From assembly GCA_027486255.1 (NCBI GenBank), contig JAIXPL010000056.1, forward strand, positions 1-64,000: DNA of 64,000 bases, given 5' to 3'. The stretch is from Comamonadaceae bacterium. GTDB lineage: Bacteria > Pseudomonadota > Gammaproteobacteria > Burkholderiales > Burkholderiaceae_C. The position numbers and the translations under genes were made by a program. Shown piece by piece: positions 34,922 through 42,958 of this stretch. The notes beneath the pieces were generated by a model. The model worked only from the letters and a program-made list of their open reading frames with translations, made no database searches and was not told where the DNA came from. The number at the start of each line of letters is the position of its first letter. Positions within the stretch are counted from its first letter, which is position 1.

Positions 34922-35743
34922 ATGGCACGCATCACCGGCATCTATGCCGCCAGCCACACGCCCGTCATGCTGAACTTTCCGCAGGCCATCGGCGATGCGC
35001 TGCGCAGCGACATCTTCAGCGCCTTCCGCAGCCTGGGTCAGGCCCTGGCCGAGTCGCAGCCCCAGGCCCTGGTGGTGCTCTCGGACGACCACGTACACAA
35101 CTTCTTTCTCAACAACCTGCCGTCGCTGTGCATAGGCGCCGCGCCGTCCTACCCCACGCCGGTGGAGCACTGGCTGAAGGCTGAAAAACGCGTGCTGCCT
35201 GGCGATGCTGCGCTGGGCGCCTACCTGCTGCAGCACGCCATGGCGCACGACTTCGACCCCTCGCTCTCCATGGAGCTGACCCTGGACCACGGCATCCTCA
35301 CGCCGCTGGAGCTCGGCGGTGTGCCGCGCGAGCTGCCGGTGGTGCCCATCCTTATCAACTGTGTGCAGCCGCCCCTGCCGTCCATGGTGCGCTGTCACGC
35401 CTTTGGCCACTGGCTGGGCCAGGCCCTGCGCGAGTACAGCGGCTTGGAGCGCGTGGCCATTCTGGCCACGGGCGGTTTGAGCCATGACCTGGCCACGCCG
35501 CGCATGGGCATGGTCAACGAGGACTTTGACCACGCCTTCCTGGCCCTGCTGGAAGCCGGTGACGAGGCCGGCGCCGTGGCCTATGCGCGCGACCATGTGC
35601 ACCTGGCTGGCAATGGCGGCGAAGAAGTGCGCATGTGGCTGGTGGCCATGGGCGCCGCTGCCGGCGCGCCTTTCACGCGCCGCTTCTACAGCCCCGTCAA
35701 AGATTGGTACACCGGCATCGGCCTGGGGCACTGGGCATGCTGA
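34922..35743 (+). CDS. Class III extradiol ring-cleavage dioxygenase catalytic subunit, LigB-like
   Basis: 273 residues. Iron-ligand histidines of the family are seen in ASHTPVM (near residue 12) and SDDHVHNF (near 60); a later acidic ligand and LDHGILTPL complete the site. ILATGGLSHDLATPR is a strongly conserved LigB motif. With the LigA subunit it should open a vicinal diol ring by meta-cleavage using Fe(II) and O2. The gene overlaps the FAD monooxygenase start by seven bases. Confidence 0.9.
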   Translation: MARITGIYAASHTPVMLNFPQAIGDALRSDIFSAFRSLGQALAESQPQALVVLSDDHVHNFFLNNLPSLCIGAAPSYPTPVEHWLKAEKRVLPGDAALGAYLLQHAMAHDFDPSLSMELTLDHGILTPLELGGVPRELPVVPILINCVQPPLPSMVRCHAFGHWLGQALREYSGLERVAILATGGLSHDLATPRMGMVNEDFDHAFLALLEAGDEAGAVAYARDHVHLAGNGGEEVRMWLVAMGAAAGAPFTRRFYSPVKDWYTGIGLGHWAC

Positions 35744-36870
35744 AGCCGGCGGCCGTCGCGCGTGTGTTGATTGTGGGCAGCGGGGTGGCGGGCTTGTCGG
35801 CGGCCATCGCCCTGGCGCGGCGCGGCGTGCATGTGGAAGTCATTGACCATGTGCGCCAGTGGCAGGCCACGGGCGCGGGCCTCACTCTGGGAGCCGCCAC
35901 CCTGCGCGCACTGCAGCAGCTGGGTGTGCTGGAGGAGCTCATGCGCTTGGGCCACACGCATGCGGGCATTCAAGTGTGCGATGTGCAGGGCCAGCCCCTG
36001 CGTTTTATTGCCAGCCCGCCCTTGCCCGATGCCCAGGTACCTGGCGCCGGAGGCATCTTGCGATCGGTGCTGCACGACATTTTGTTCGCCGAGGCCCAGC
36101 GATTGGGCGTGGCGGTTCATCTGGGCCTGAGTGTGGACCATCTGGAGCAGCGCGAAGACGCCGTGCAGGTGCGGCTCACCAATGGCCGTAACCAGGACTG
36201 GGACCTGCTGGTAGGCGCCGATGGCCTGGCTTCTGCATTGCGCGCCCGCCTGTTTCCGCAGGCCGCTCCTGTGCGTTTTACAGGCCAGGGCTGCTGGCGC
36301 GTGGTGCTGCCCCGCCCGGCGGCTATGGCCCACCGGCATTTTTTCCTGGGCGGGCCCTGCAAGGTTGGGCTGACGCCGGTGTCGAACGAGGAGATGTACC
36401 TCTTCCTGCTCGAGCATGTGCCGCACAACCCGTGGCGCGATCCGGCCACGCAGCACGCCGAGCTGGCGCAATTGCTGGCCCCTTATGGCGGGCCGCTGGC
36501 CGAGGTTCGCGCACAGCTGGGGCCGCAGTCGGCCATCGTGTACCGGCCGCTGGAGTCGCACTTTCTGGGTGAGCGCTGGCACGCAGGCCGCGTGGTGCTG
36601 ATCGGTGATGCCGCCCACGCCACCACGCCGCAACTGGCTGCCGGCGCCGGCATGGGCATTGAAGACGGTCTGGTGCTGGGCGAGGAACTGGCCCGCTCGC
36701 AGCCCTTGCCCGACGCGCTGGATGCGTTCATGAGCCGCAGGCACGAGCGCTGCCGCCTTGTGGTGGAGAACTCGCTGCGCATCGGCGAGCTTGAAGTGCA
36801 AGGCGCCAGCCCCCAGGCCCAGACGGATGTGGTGGACGCCTCCCTGCGGGTGCTGGCCCAACCGATCTGA
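35737..36870 (+). CDS. FAD-dependent aromatic monooxygenase (PHBH-type)
   Basis: 377 residues from the ATG at 35737 inside the end of ligB. Class A flavin hydroxylase motifs are VLIVGSGVAGLSAAIALARR (GxGxxG), LVGADGLASALRARL (DG motif) and RVVLIGDAAHATTPQLAAGAGMGIEDG (GD motif). Length and motifs resemble 6-hydroxynicotinate 3-monooxygenase and salicylate hydroxylase. It probably hydroxylates the ring to make the diol for LigAB. The frame extending back to 35635 is a shadow. Confidence 0.9.
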   Translation: MLKPAAVARVLIVGSGVAGLSAAIALARRGVHVEVIDHVRQWQATGAGLTLGAATLRALQQLGVLEELMRLGHTHAGIQVCDVQGQPLRFIASPPLPDAQVPGAGGILRSVLHDILFAEAQRLGVAVHLGLSVDHLEQREDAVQVRLTNGRNQDWDLLVGADGLASALRARLFPQAAPVRFTGQGCWRVVLPRPAAMAHRHFFLGGPCKVGLTPVSNEEMYLFLLEHVPHNPWRDPATQHAELAQLLAPYGGPLAEVRAQLGPQSAIVYRPLESHFLGERWHAGRVVLIGDAAHATTPQLAAGAGMGIEDGLVLGEELARSQPLPDALDAFMSRRHERCRLVVENSLRIGELEVQGASPQAQTDVVDASLRVLAQPI

Positions 36871-36929
36871 GGAGAAAGATCCCCGGCGCTCAGGCCGAGC
36901 CCCAAACTTCGGCTATACTTTTGGCTTCA

Positions 36930-37007
36930 GCGGCTGTAGCTCAGTTGGATTAGAGTACTTGGCTACGAACCAAGGGGTCGTGGGTTCGAATCCTGCCAGC
37001 CGCACCA
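36930..37007 (+). tRNA. tRNA-Arg (anticodon ACG)
   Basis: The acceptor stem pairs GCGGCTG with CAGCCGC, followed by encoded ACCA. The anticodon arm CTTGG-CTACGAA-CCAAG exposes ACG, read as ICG after editing, and the T arm is GTGGG-TTCGAAT-CCTGC. The D loop has one extra base compared with the usual sequence. A TATACT box at 36914 fits the promoter. The 3' end is intact, with no sign of an attachment site or integrase. Confidence 0.97.
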
Positions 37008-37016
37008 ACTTGCACA

Positions 37017-37055
37017 CGGGTCAGCTTCCATAAGAAGCTGGCCCGTTTTGCTTTT
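37017..37055 (+). terminator. Rho-independent terminator of tRNA-Arg
   Basis: A 12-bp stem (CGGGTCAGCTTC with GAAGCTGGCCCG, one G-U pair), a five-base loop and the tail TTTTGCTTTT follow the tRNA by nine bases. Confidence 0.9.
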
Positions 37056-37151
37056 CAGGCCCTCATTGGGCCTGTGTGTGCCCTGGCCTCATCTGTAGTC
37101 TATTGCGCGGCTGAGCTGCAGAAATAAGGGCATTTAGGTGTCGAATGGGGC

Positions 37152-39701
37152 ATGCTCCCCGCCCACCCGGATGCCAGTGCACCCCCGCCCCTTGCTGATG
37201 AGACGCCGGCCACGGGCCTGAGCAGCGCGCAGGCCGCCCAGCGCCTGGCCGAGGAGGGTCCCAACGACTTGCCGCGCCAGCCCCCGCGCACGGCCTGGCG
37301 CATCTTGCGCGAGGTGGCCCGCGAACCGCTGTTTCAGTTGCTGGCTGCGGCCCTGGGCATCTACATGGTCTTGGGCGAGACGTCCGAGGCGGCGGTGCTG
37401 CTGGGCTTTCTGAGCGTGATCGTGGCCATCACGGTGGTGCAGGAGCGGCGCACCGAGCGGGTGCTGGAAGCCCTGCAAGAGATGACCAGCCCGCGCGCCC
37501 TGGTGTGGCGCGACGGCCGCTCTCAGCGCGTGGCCGGCCGCGAGTTGGTGCGCAGCGACCGCATCGCCTTGGCCGAGGGCGACCGGGTGCCGGCCGATGC
37601 CCGCTTGTTGGAGGCCGGTGACCTGGCCGTGGACGAATCCCTGCTCAGTGGCGAATCCCTGCCAGTGGCCAAGTCGGCCGGGGGCCAGGCACCGTCGTGC
37701 ATGGTCTGGGCCGGCACCCTGGTGGTGGCTGGGCAAGGCATTGCTCAGGTCACGGCCACGGGGCGCCACAGCGCCATTGGCCGCATTGGCTTGGCCTTGG
37801 AGGCCGTGCCAGTCCAGGTCACGCCCCTGCATGCGCAGACCCGCCATCTCGTGCGCTGGGCCTCCGTCATCGGCCTGATGCTCAGCCTGGTGGTGGGCGG
37901 GCTCTTTGTCTGGCGCAGCGGCGACTGGCTGGGCGCGGCGCTGGCCGCCATCACCCTGGCCATGGCCTTGCTGCCGCAGGAGTTCTTGCTGATCCTCACC
38001 GTGTTCATGGCCATGGGGGCCTGGCGTTTGTCGCAGCAGCGCGTCCTCACCCGCCGGGCCGCCACTATTGAAGCCCTGGGGTCGGCCACCGTGCTGTGCA
38101 CCGACAAGACCGGCACCCTCACCCACAACCGCATGGAGGTGGCAGCCCTGGTGCGTTGGGACGCCCGTGGCCCCAGCACCTGGCACGCCGGCACCGAGCT
38201 GCCGCCTTCGGCCTTCTCGCCCTTGCTGTGCCATGCGCTGCTGGCCTCGGAGCCTGCGCCGGTCGACCCCATGGAGCGGGCCTTGCATGAAGGGGCCCGG
38301 GCGCAGGGCATGCGCGTGCCCGAGGGCTGGCGCCTGGTGCATGAATACGGCCTGAGCCCGGGCGCGCCCATGATGACGCATGTCTGGCGTGCACCGGATG
38401 TGGCGCAGCACACCGTGGCGGTCAAGGGCGCGCCCGAGACGGTGGTGGCCCTGTGCGGCTTGCTAGAAGCGCAGCGTGCGCAGGCGCTGGCCCAGACGGC
38501 AGCGCTGGCTGAGTCGGGCATGCGTGTGCTCGCGGTGGCGCGTGCCCGCTGGGAGGGCGACACCTGGCCCGCCCGCCCGCAGGACTTCGAGTTCGAGTGG
38601 CTGGGCCTGGTGGCCCTGGCCGATCCGCTGCGCAGCCAGGTGCCGCAAGCCGTGCAGGAACTGCGCCGTGCCGGCATCCGGGTGCGCATGATCACAGGCG
38701 ACCATCCGGGCACCGCGCTGGCGATCGCGCAGCAGGCGGGCCTGGACACCGCAGGTGGTGTGCTGTTGGGCAATGAGATCGCCGCCCTGTCTGACGAGGC
38801 CTTGCACCAGCGGGTGGCCACGGTGGCCGTTTACGCGCGGGTGGCGCCGCAGCAAAAGCTGCGCATCATTCAGGCACTCAAGGGGCGTGGCGAGGTGGTG
38901 GCCATGACCGGCGATGGCGTGAACGACGCGCCTTCACTGAAGGCCGCGCACATCGGCGTGGCCATGGGCGGGCGCGGCACCGATGTGGCCCGTGAGGCCT
39001 CGTCCCTGGTGCTGCTGGACGATGACTTTGTGTCGCTCGTGCAGGCGGTGCGGTTGGGGCGGCGCATCTACGACAACCTGCGCAAGGCCATGCGCTTTGT
39101 CTTTGCTGTCCACGTGCCGATTGCAGGCCTGAGCCTCTTGCCGCTGCTCATGGGCTGGCCGCTGGTGTTCTCGCCCATGCACATCGCTTTTCTGGAGATC
39201 GTGATCGATCCCGTCTGTTCCATCGCCTATGAGGCCGAGGACGAGGAGCCCGACGTGATGGACCGCCCGCCGCGCGACCCCTTGGCGCCGCTGTTCTCGG
39301 CGGCCATGATCGGACAGAGCCTGCTGCAAGGCCTCATCGTGCTGGCCTTGGTGGCCGGTTTTTATGCCGCTCTGCTGCACGGCGGCCAACCGGCTGAGTC
39401 GGCGCGCACCGCCGCCTTCATGGCGCTGCTGGCCTCCAACATCGCCCTCGTCCTGGCCAACCGGTCTCTGGCGGGTGGCTGGCGCCAGGCCCTGCGTCCG
39501 GGCAACCGCGCGATGTGGAGCATGCTGCTGCTCAGCCTGGGGCTGCTGGCGCTCGTGATCAGCGTGCCTGTCCTGCGGGAGTTCTTCGGCTTCGTCTGGC
39601 CGCAGATGGTCTGGGTGGGCGCAGCCCTGGCTCTGGGCCTGCTGGCCTTCTTGCTGCTGCTGGTGCTCCAGCGCTGGAGCAGCAGCCGGGTCAACTCATA
39701 A
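37152..39701 (+). CDS. Cation-transporting P-type ATPase (Ca/Mn-type P2 family)
   Basis: 849 residues. The actuator motif is LLSGESLPVAKS, the phosphorylated aspartate D318 is in CTDKTGTLTHNRM, the nucleotide domain has VKGAPETVV, and the hinge is TGDGVNDAPSLKAAHIGVAMG near 587. About eight to ten membrane spans are predicted. The membrane-4 motif is LLPQEF (P275-Q-E-F) instead of the common PEGL, so ion specificity is uncertain. The start MLPAHPD at 37152 follows GGGGC. Its neighbours, GDT1 and TerC proteins, point to Mn2+ or Ca2+ export. Confidence 0.9.
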   Translation: MLPAHPDASAPPPLADETPATGLSSAQAAQRLAEEGPNDLPRQPPRTAWRILREVAREPLFQLLAAALGIYMVLGETSEAAVLLGFLSVIVAITVVQERRTERVLEALQEMTSPRALVWRDGRSQRVAGRELVRSDRIALAEGDRVPADARLLEAGDLAVDESLLSGESLPVAKSAGGQAPSCMVWAGTLVVAGQGIAQVTATGRHSAIGRIGLALEAVPVQVTPLHAQTRHLVRWASVIGLMLSLVVGGLFVWRSGDWLGAALAAITLAMALLPQEFLLILTVFMAMGAWRLSQQRVLTRRAATIEALGSATVLCTDKTGTLTHNRMEVAALVRWDARGPSTWHAGTELPPSAFSPLLCHALLASEPAPVDPMERALHEGARAQGMRVPEGWRLVHEYGLSPGAPMMTHVWRAPDVAQHTVAVKGAPETVVALCGLLEAQRAQALAQTAALAESGMRVLAVARARWEGDTWPARPQDFEFEWLGLVALADPLRSQVPQAVQELRRAGIRVRMITGDHPGTALAIAQQAGLDTAGGVLLGNEIAALSDEALHQRVATVAVYARVAPQQKLRIIQALKGRGEVVAMTGDGVNDAPSLKAAHIGVAMGGRGTDVAREASSLVLLDDDFVSLVQAVRLGRRIYDNLRKAMRFVFAVHVPIAGLSLLPLLMGWPLVFSPMHIAFLEIVIDPVCSIAYEAEDEEPDVMDRPPRDPLAPLFSAAMIGQSLLQGLIVLALVAGFYAALLHGGQPAESARTAAFMALLASNIALVLANRSLAGGWRQALRPGNRAMWSMLLLSLGLLALVISVPVLREFFGFVWPQMVWVGAALALGLLAFLLLLVLQRWSSSRVNS

Positions 39702-39704
39702 GTT

Positions 39705-40283
39705 TCAGAGCCCCCAGCGCGAGCCCGCACCCAGCAAGGTGGCCACGCCCAGCAGCGCGAAGATGCCTGCAGCGATGCCATGCACCAGCTTCATGGGGAT
39801 GCGGCTGGCCAGCTTGTCGCCTGCGAAGACGGCCGGCACATCTGCAATGAGCATGCCCAGCGTGGTGCCCACCACCACCAGCAGCGGCGTGTTGTAGTGG
39901 GCGGCCATGGCCACGGTGGCAATCTGAGTTTTGTCACCCATCTCGGCCAGGAAGAAGGTGATCAGCGTGGCGCCAAACACGCCAAAGCGCTGGGCCACCT
40001 GCGTCTCTTCCTCTTCAATTTTGTCGGGGATCAGTGTCCACACGGCCATGCCCAGGAAGGACAGGCCCAGGCCCCAGCGCAGCATGGCCGGGCTCACCGA
40101 GGCGGTGATCCAGGCGCCCAGTGCACCGGCCAGCCCATGGTTGAGCACGGTGGCCACCAGGATGCCCAGCACGATGGGCCAGGGTTTCTTGAAGCGGGCT
40201 GCCAGCAGGAAGGCCAGCAGTTGGGTCTTGTCGCCGATTTCAGCCAGCGCCACGACCCCGGTGGAGACGAGGAGTGATTCCAT
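39705..40283 (-). CDS. TMEM165/GDT1 (UPF0016) family cation exporter
   Basis: 192 residues from the ATG at 40283 (MESLLVSTGVVALAEIG). Two inverted copies of the family's E-x-G-D-K-T motif are present: AEIGDKTQ near residue 16 and AEMGDKTQ near 110. About six membrane helices are predicted. Bacterial members (MneA) export Mn2+, and eukaryotic ones move Ca2+/Mn2+ for H+. It is convergent with the P-type ATPase gene, with only three bases between the stops. No manganese riboswitch was seen in its leader. Confidence 0.9.
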   Translation of the reverse strand: MESLLVSTGVVALAEIGDKTQLLAFLLAARFKKPWPIVLGILVATVLNHGLAGALGAWITASVSPAMLRWGLGLSFLGMAVWTLIPDKIEEEETQVAQRFGVFGATLITFFLAEMGDKTQIATVAMAAHYNTPLLVVVGTTLGMLIADVPAVFAGDKLASRIPMKLVHGIAAGIFALLGVATLLGAGSRWGL

Positions 40284-40529
40284 GAAAAGAGGAGTGCAGC
40301 AGGGCTGCCCTGCCTGTGGATGGGCGCCCTGCAAGCAAGAGGCGGCCCGAAGCGGGTCAGTCTACCCAAGGTCGGCTTACGCCTGGACCGCCTGGCCCAG
40401 GCTCTGCGGACATCGTCTGACACGCAATGTAGCGATCCGGGGTCGTGCGCCCCTGGCCTGGGCACAGAAACTGCGGCTTCAAGCAGGCCTGTGTTCCCCG
40501 GGGATGCGCTGCCTGCAAGGATGCCCGCC

Positions 40530-41069
40530 ATGCCCGACCGACAGCGTTCCCCCCTCCCGGCTTCTGGCTGCGGCCCTTTAGATGATTTTGTACCGGCCAG
40601 CTTTTTCGGACCGCCGGGGACGCCCTGGCGCGAAGCCGCCTGCGCCTGGTGGGGTGCGCTGCAGATGGGCCAGCGTGTGCAGCAGCAGTGGTGGGAGCGC
40701 ACGGTCTTGCGCTGGCAGGAGATACCCCGCCACTGGCAGTCTTCTGCCAGCCCTGCGGATTTGGGCGACCTGTCCCTGGCCAGCATGCGATGGGGCTTGC
40801 AGGAATGGGACCAAAGTCTGATGGACCAGATGACCGCCGCCCTTACCCTGTATGGACACTGGCGCATGGACCAGGCGCCCACGGCGGACTCTCCGCCTTG
40901 GAGCCAGCCCGCCATGAGCTGGGAGCCCTTCGTCGATTGGTGCACCCAGCAGCCGAGCCGGCAGATGCAGACATGGGGGCAGGTCTGGGCACAGGCTTGG
41001 GCGGATGCCGGCCAGCGCAGGCACCGCTCCGGTGAGGCCAGTGCGCCCGGCCCCTCCCAAGACCTCTGA
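40530..41069 (+). CDS. Hypothetical Trp/Gln-rich helical protein
   Basis: A 179-residue open frame filling an otherwise empty 0.8 kb. ATG 40530 has AAGG nine bases upstream; ATG 40521 is also possible. The central region is amphipathic and helical (ACAWWGALQMGQRVQQQWWE, LTLYGHWRMD) with eleven or more tryptophans, loosely reminiscent of phasin-like granule proteins, but I do not recognise a family. No signal peptide or membrane segment. An opposing minus-strand frame is less protein-like. Confidence 0.45.
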   Translation: MPDRQRSPLPASGCGPLDDFVPASFFGPPGTPWREAACAWWGALQMGQRVQQQWWERTVLRWQEIPRHWQSSASPADLGDLSLASMRWGLQEWDQSLMDQMTAALTLYGHWRMDQAPTADSPPWSQPAMSWEPFVDWCTQQPSRQMQTWGQVWAQAWADAGQRRHRSGEASAPGPSQDL

Positions 41070-41100
41070 TGAGCTGGGGATTTGCCCCGCCCCGTTAAGA

Positions 41101-41282
41101 TATCTGCTCCTTCCCCAGGGGGAGTAGCGAGCCGGATCCATGCATGTGGAGTGCATTGCCGGCGGTGATGTCCGTCAATACACAGGAGGCCGCAGCCTCG
41201 TGTCGGAGTCGCCAGGCCCGGCCACGTCGGTGCCACGCAAGACCTTGAGGGTGTGTGCAACACCGTCTCCTCGAGGTTTTTT
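41101..41282 (+). promoter_or_regulatory. yybP-ykoY manganese riboswitch upstream of TerC/Alx gene
   Basis: The leader contains the conserved GGGGAGTAGC block (about 41119-41128) and the CGCAAGACC block (about 41237-41245) of the yybP-ykoY (Mn2+) riboswitch, with pairing regions such as GGCGGTGATG / GAGTCGCC between. Immediately after, CCTTGAGG (41243-41250) pairs with CCTCGAGG (41269-41276) and is followed by six Ts. This hairpin also buries the GAGG ribosome binding site two codons before the ATG at 41284, so Mn2+ probably controls termination or translation of the TerC gene. Confidence 0.85.
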
Positions 41283-41283
41283 C

Positions 41284-42258
41284 ATGCAGACAATTGCCCC
41301 TTTGTGGCTCTGGATCGTGTTCGTGGCCTTCGTGCTGGCCGCTTTGTTCGTGGACTTCGTGGTCTTGCGCAAGCAGGGTGCCCACGAAGTGGGCGTCAAG
41401 GAAGCGCTGAACTGGTCACTCATCTGGATCGCCCTGAGCTTTCTCTTCAATGGCCTCTTCTGGTGGGCTATCAAGGACAGCACGGGCGACGCGGACCTGG
41501 CCGCCACCAAGTCCCTGGAGTTCCTCACCGGCTACCTCATCGAGAAGAGCCTGGCGGTGGACAACATCTTCGTGTTCCTGATGATCTTCACCTACTTCTC
41601 GGTGCCGCCGGCCTACCAGAAGCGGGTGCTGATGATCGGCATCATCGGCGCCATCGTGCTGCGCACCATCATGATTCTGGTGGGCGGCTGGCTGCTGGCC
41701 CAGTTCCACTGGGTGCTCTACGTGTTCGGCGCTTTCCTCATCCTCACTGGCGTGAAGATGTGGTGGGCCGCCGGCCAGGAGCCCGACCTGAACAACAACC
41801 CGGCGCTCAAGCTGCTGCGCCGCGTGCTGCCCGTCAGCCAGTCCTACGACGGCGAGAAGTTCTTCACCCTGGAAAACGGCCGCCGCATTGCCACGCCGCT
41901 GTTCATGGTGATCTGTCTGGTGGGCCTGACAGATCTGATCTTCGCGGTCGACTCCATCCCCGCCATCTTTGCCATCACGAGCGACCCCTTCATCGTGCTG
42001 ACCAGCAATGTGTTTGCCATCCTGGGCCTGCGCGCCATGTTCTTCCTGCTGCAGGCCGTAGCCGCCAAGTTCCACCTGCTCAACTACGGTCTGGCCGTGA
42101 TCCTGGTCTTCATCGGCACCAAGATGATGCTGATTGACATCTACAAGATCCCCGTGGCTTTGGCCCTGGGCGTGGTGGTGGCCATCCTGGCCGTGACCAT
42201 GCTGCTCAGCGTCAAGACTGCCAAGCCTGAGGCTGAGGACCCGCACCTGCCCCGGTGA
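41284..42258 (+). CDS. TerC/Alx family membrane protein (Mn2+ exporter type)
   Basis: 324 residues, close to E. coli Alx. About nine membrane helices carry the family's acidic intramembrane residues: AALFVDFVVL near residue 20, LIEKSLAVDNIFVFLMIF near 85 and VGLTDLIFAVDSIPAIFAIT near 215. The protein starts MQTIAPLWLW at 41284, directly behind the riboswitch hairpin; a longer frame from 41140 would translate the riboswitch and is rejected. Alx lowers cytoplasmic Mn2+ at alkaline pH or high Mn. Confidence 0.92.
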   Translation: MQTIAPLWLWIVFVAFVLAALFVDFVVLRKQGAHEVGVKEALNWSLIWIALSFLFNGLFWWAIKDSTGDADLAATKSLEFLTGYLIEKSLAVDNIFVFLMIFTYFSVPPAYQKRVLMIGIIGAIVLRTIMILVGGWLLAQFHWVLYVFGAFLILTGVKMWWAAGQEPDLNNNPALKLLRRVLPVSQSYDGEKFFTLENGRRIATPLFMVICLVGLTDLIFAVDSIPAIFAITSDPFIVLTSNVFAILGLRAMFFLLQAVAAKFHLLNYGLAVILVFIGTKMMLIDIYKIPVALALGVVVAILAVTMLLSVKTAKPEAEDPHLPR

Positions 42259-42280
42259 GGCCAGTGCTATTCTTTTTTGA

Positions 42281-42832
42281 ATGAGCAAGGCGTTCACCAA
42301 GGACAGCGAAGGCGAGGACGATGAGCCTGGCCTGCCGCCCCTGCCGGCCGGCGGGAAGAACTACATCACGCCGGCCGGATTCGAGCGCCTCAAGACCGAG
42401 CTGCTGGAGCTGATCGACAACGAGCGCCCGCGCATCGTGGAGATCGTGCACTGGGCTGCCAGCAATGGCGACCGCTCAGAAAACGGCGACTACCTCTACG
42501 GCAAGAAGCGGCTGCGCGAGATCGACCGGCGCATCCGCTTCCTGGCCAAGCGTCTGGAGATCGCTGAAGTCACCGACCCCTCGCTGCACCACGGTGGCGA
42601 GCAGGTGTTCTTTGGCGCCACCGTGCGTTATGTCAACGAAGAGGGCCAGGCGCAGGTGGTCACCATCACCGGCATCGACGAGGCCGACAGCCTGGCAGGC
42701 CAGGTAAGCTGGGTCTCTCCGGTGGCGCGGGCCCTGCTCAAGGCCCGCGTGGGTGACGAGGTGCCCCTGGTCACACCCCGGGGCGTGCAGATGCTCGAAG
42801 TGCTATCGGTGGACTACCCGGCCCCCGGTTAG
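42281..42832 (+). CDS. greB: Transcription elongation factor GreB
   Basis: 183 residues. The N-terminal coiled coil (NYITPAGFERLKTELLEL to RIRFLAKRLEIAEV) carries the acidic tip SENGDYLYGKKRLREIDRR that reaches the polymerase active site, and the C-terminal FKBP-like domain begins VFFGATVRYVNEEGQ. An extra acidic N-terminus (SEGEDDEPG) is present. It rescues backtracked RNA polymerase. The YGKKRLREID sequence marks it as GreB, not GreA. Confidence 0.93.
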   Translation: MSKAFTKDSEGEDDEPGLPPLPAGGKNYITPAGFERLKTELLELIDNERPRIVEIVHWAASNGDRSENGDYLYGKKRLREIDRRIRFLAKRLEIAEVTDPSLHHGGEQVFFGATVRYVNEEGQAQVVTITGIDEADSLAGQVSWVSPVARALLKARVGDEVPLVTPRGVQMLEVLSVDYPAPG

Positions 42833-42867
42833 GGCTCTATCGACCAGGATCGCCCAAGCTCGCCCAA

Positions 42868-42941
42868 GATCGCCCAGGGGACTGGGCTCCTACAGGGGAA
42901 ACAGGGTCTGCATCCGTAGGAGCCCAGTCCTCTGGGCGATC
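42868..42941. repeat. REPIN-like long inverted repeat between greB and spoT
   Basis: Two 26-bp arms (42868-42893 and 42916-42941) are inverted copies with one mismatch, separated by 22 bp. Each arm contains GTAGGAGCCCAGTCC next to CTGGGCGATC. The first arm is preceded by three short tandem CGCCCA(A/G)G units from 42851. The layout is that of paired REP elements mobilised by RAYT transposases. It lies between convergent genes and could also stop transcription from both sides. Confidence 0.7.
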
Positions 42942-42958
42942 CCAGCGTCAGGCGCCGT

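Noticed and set aside
36930-37060. tRNA-Arg as a genomic-island attachment site
   Set aside because: No integrase is downstream and no repeat of the tRNA 3' end was found in the window.
40284-40529. Second Mn riboswitch upstream of the GDT1 gene (minus strand)
   Set aside because: The leader has CCTTGGGTAG but lacks the full GGGGAGTAGC block and the distal AAGACC block with pairing partners.
40578-41156. Minus-strand 192-codon frame opposite the Trp-rich protein
   Set aside because: It extends into the riboswitch, has a Pro/Arg/Gly/Leu-rich shadow composition and no ribosome binding site.
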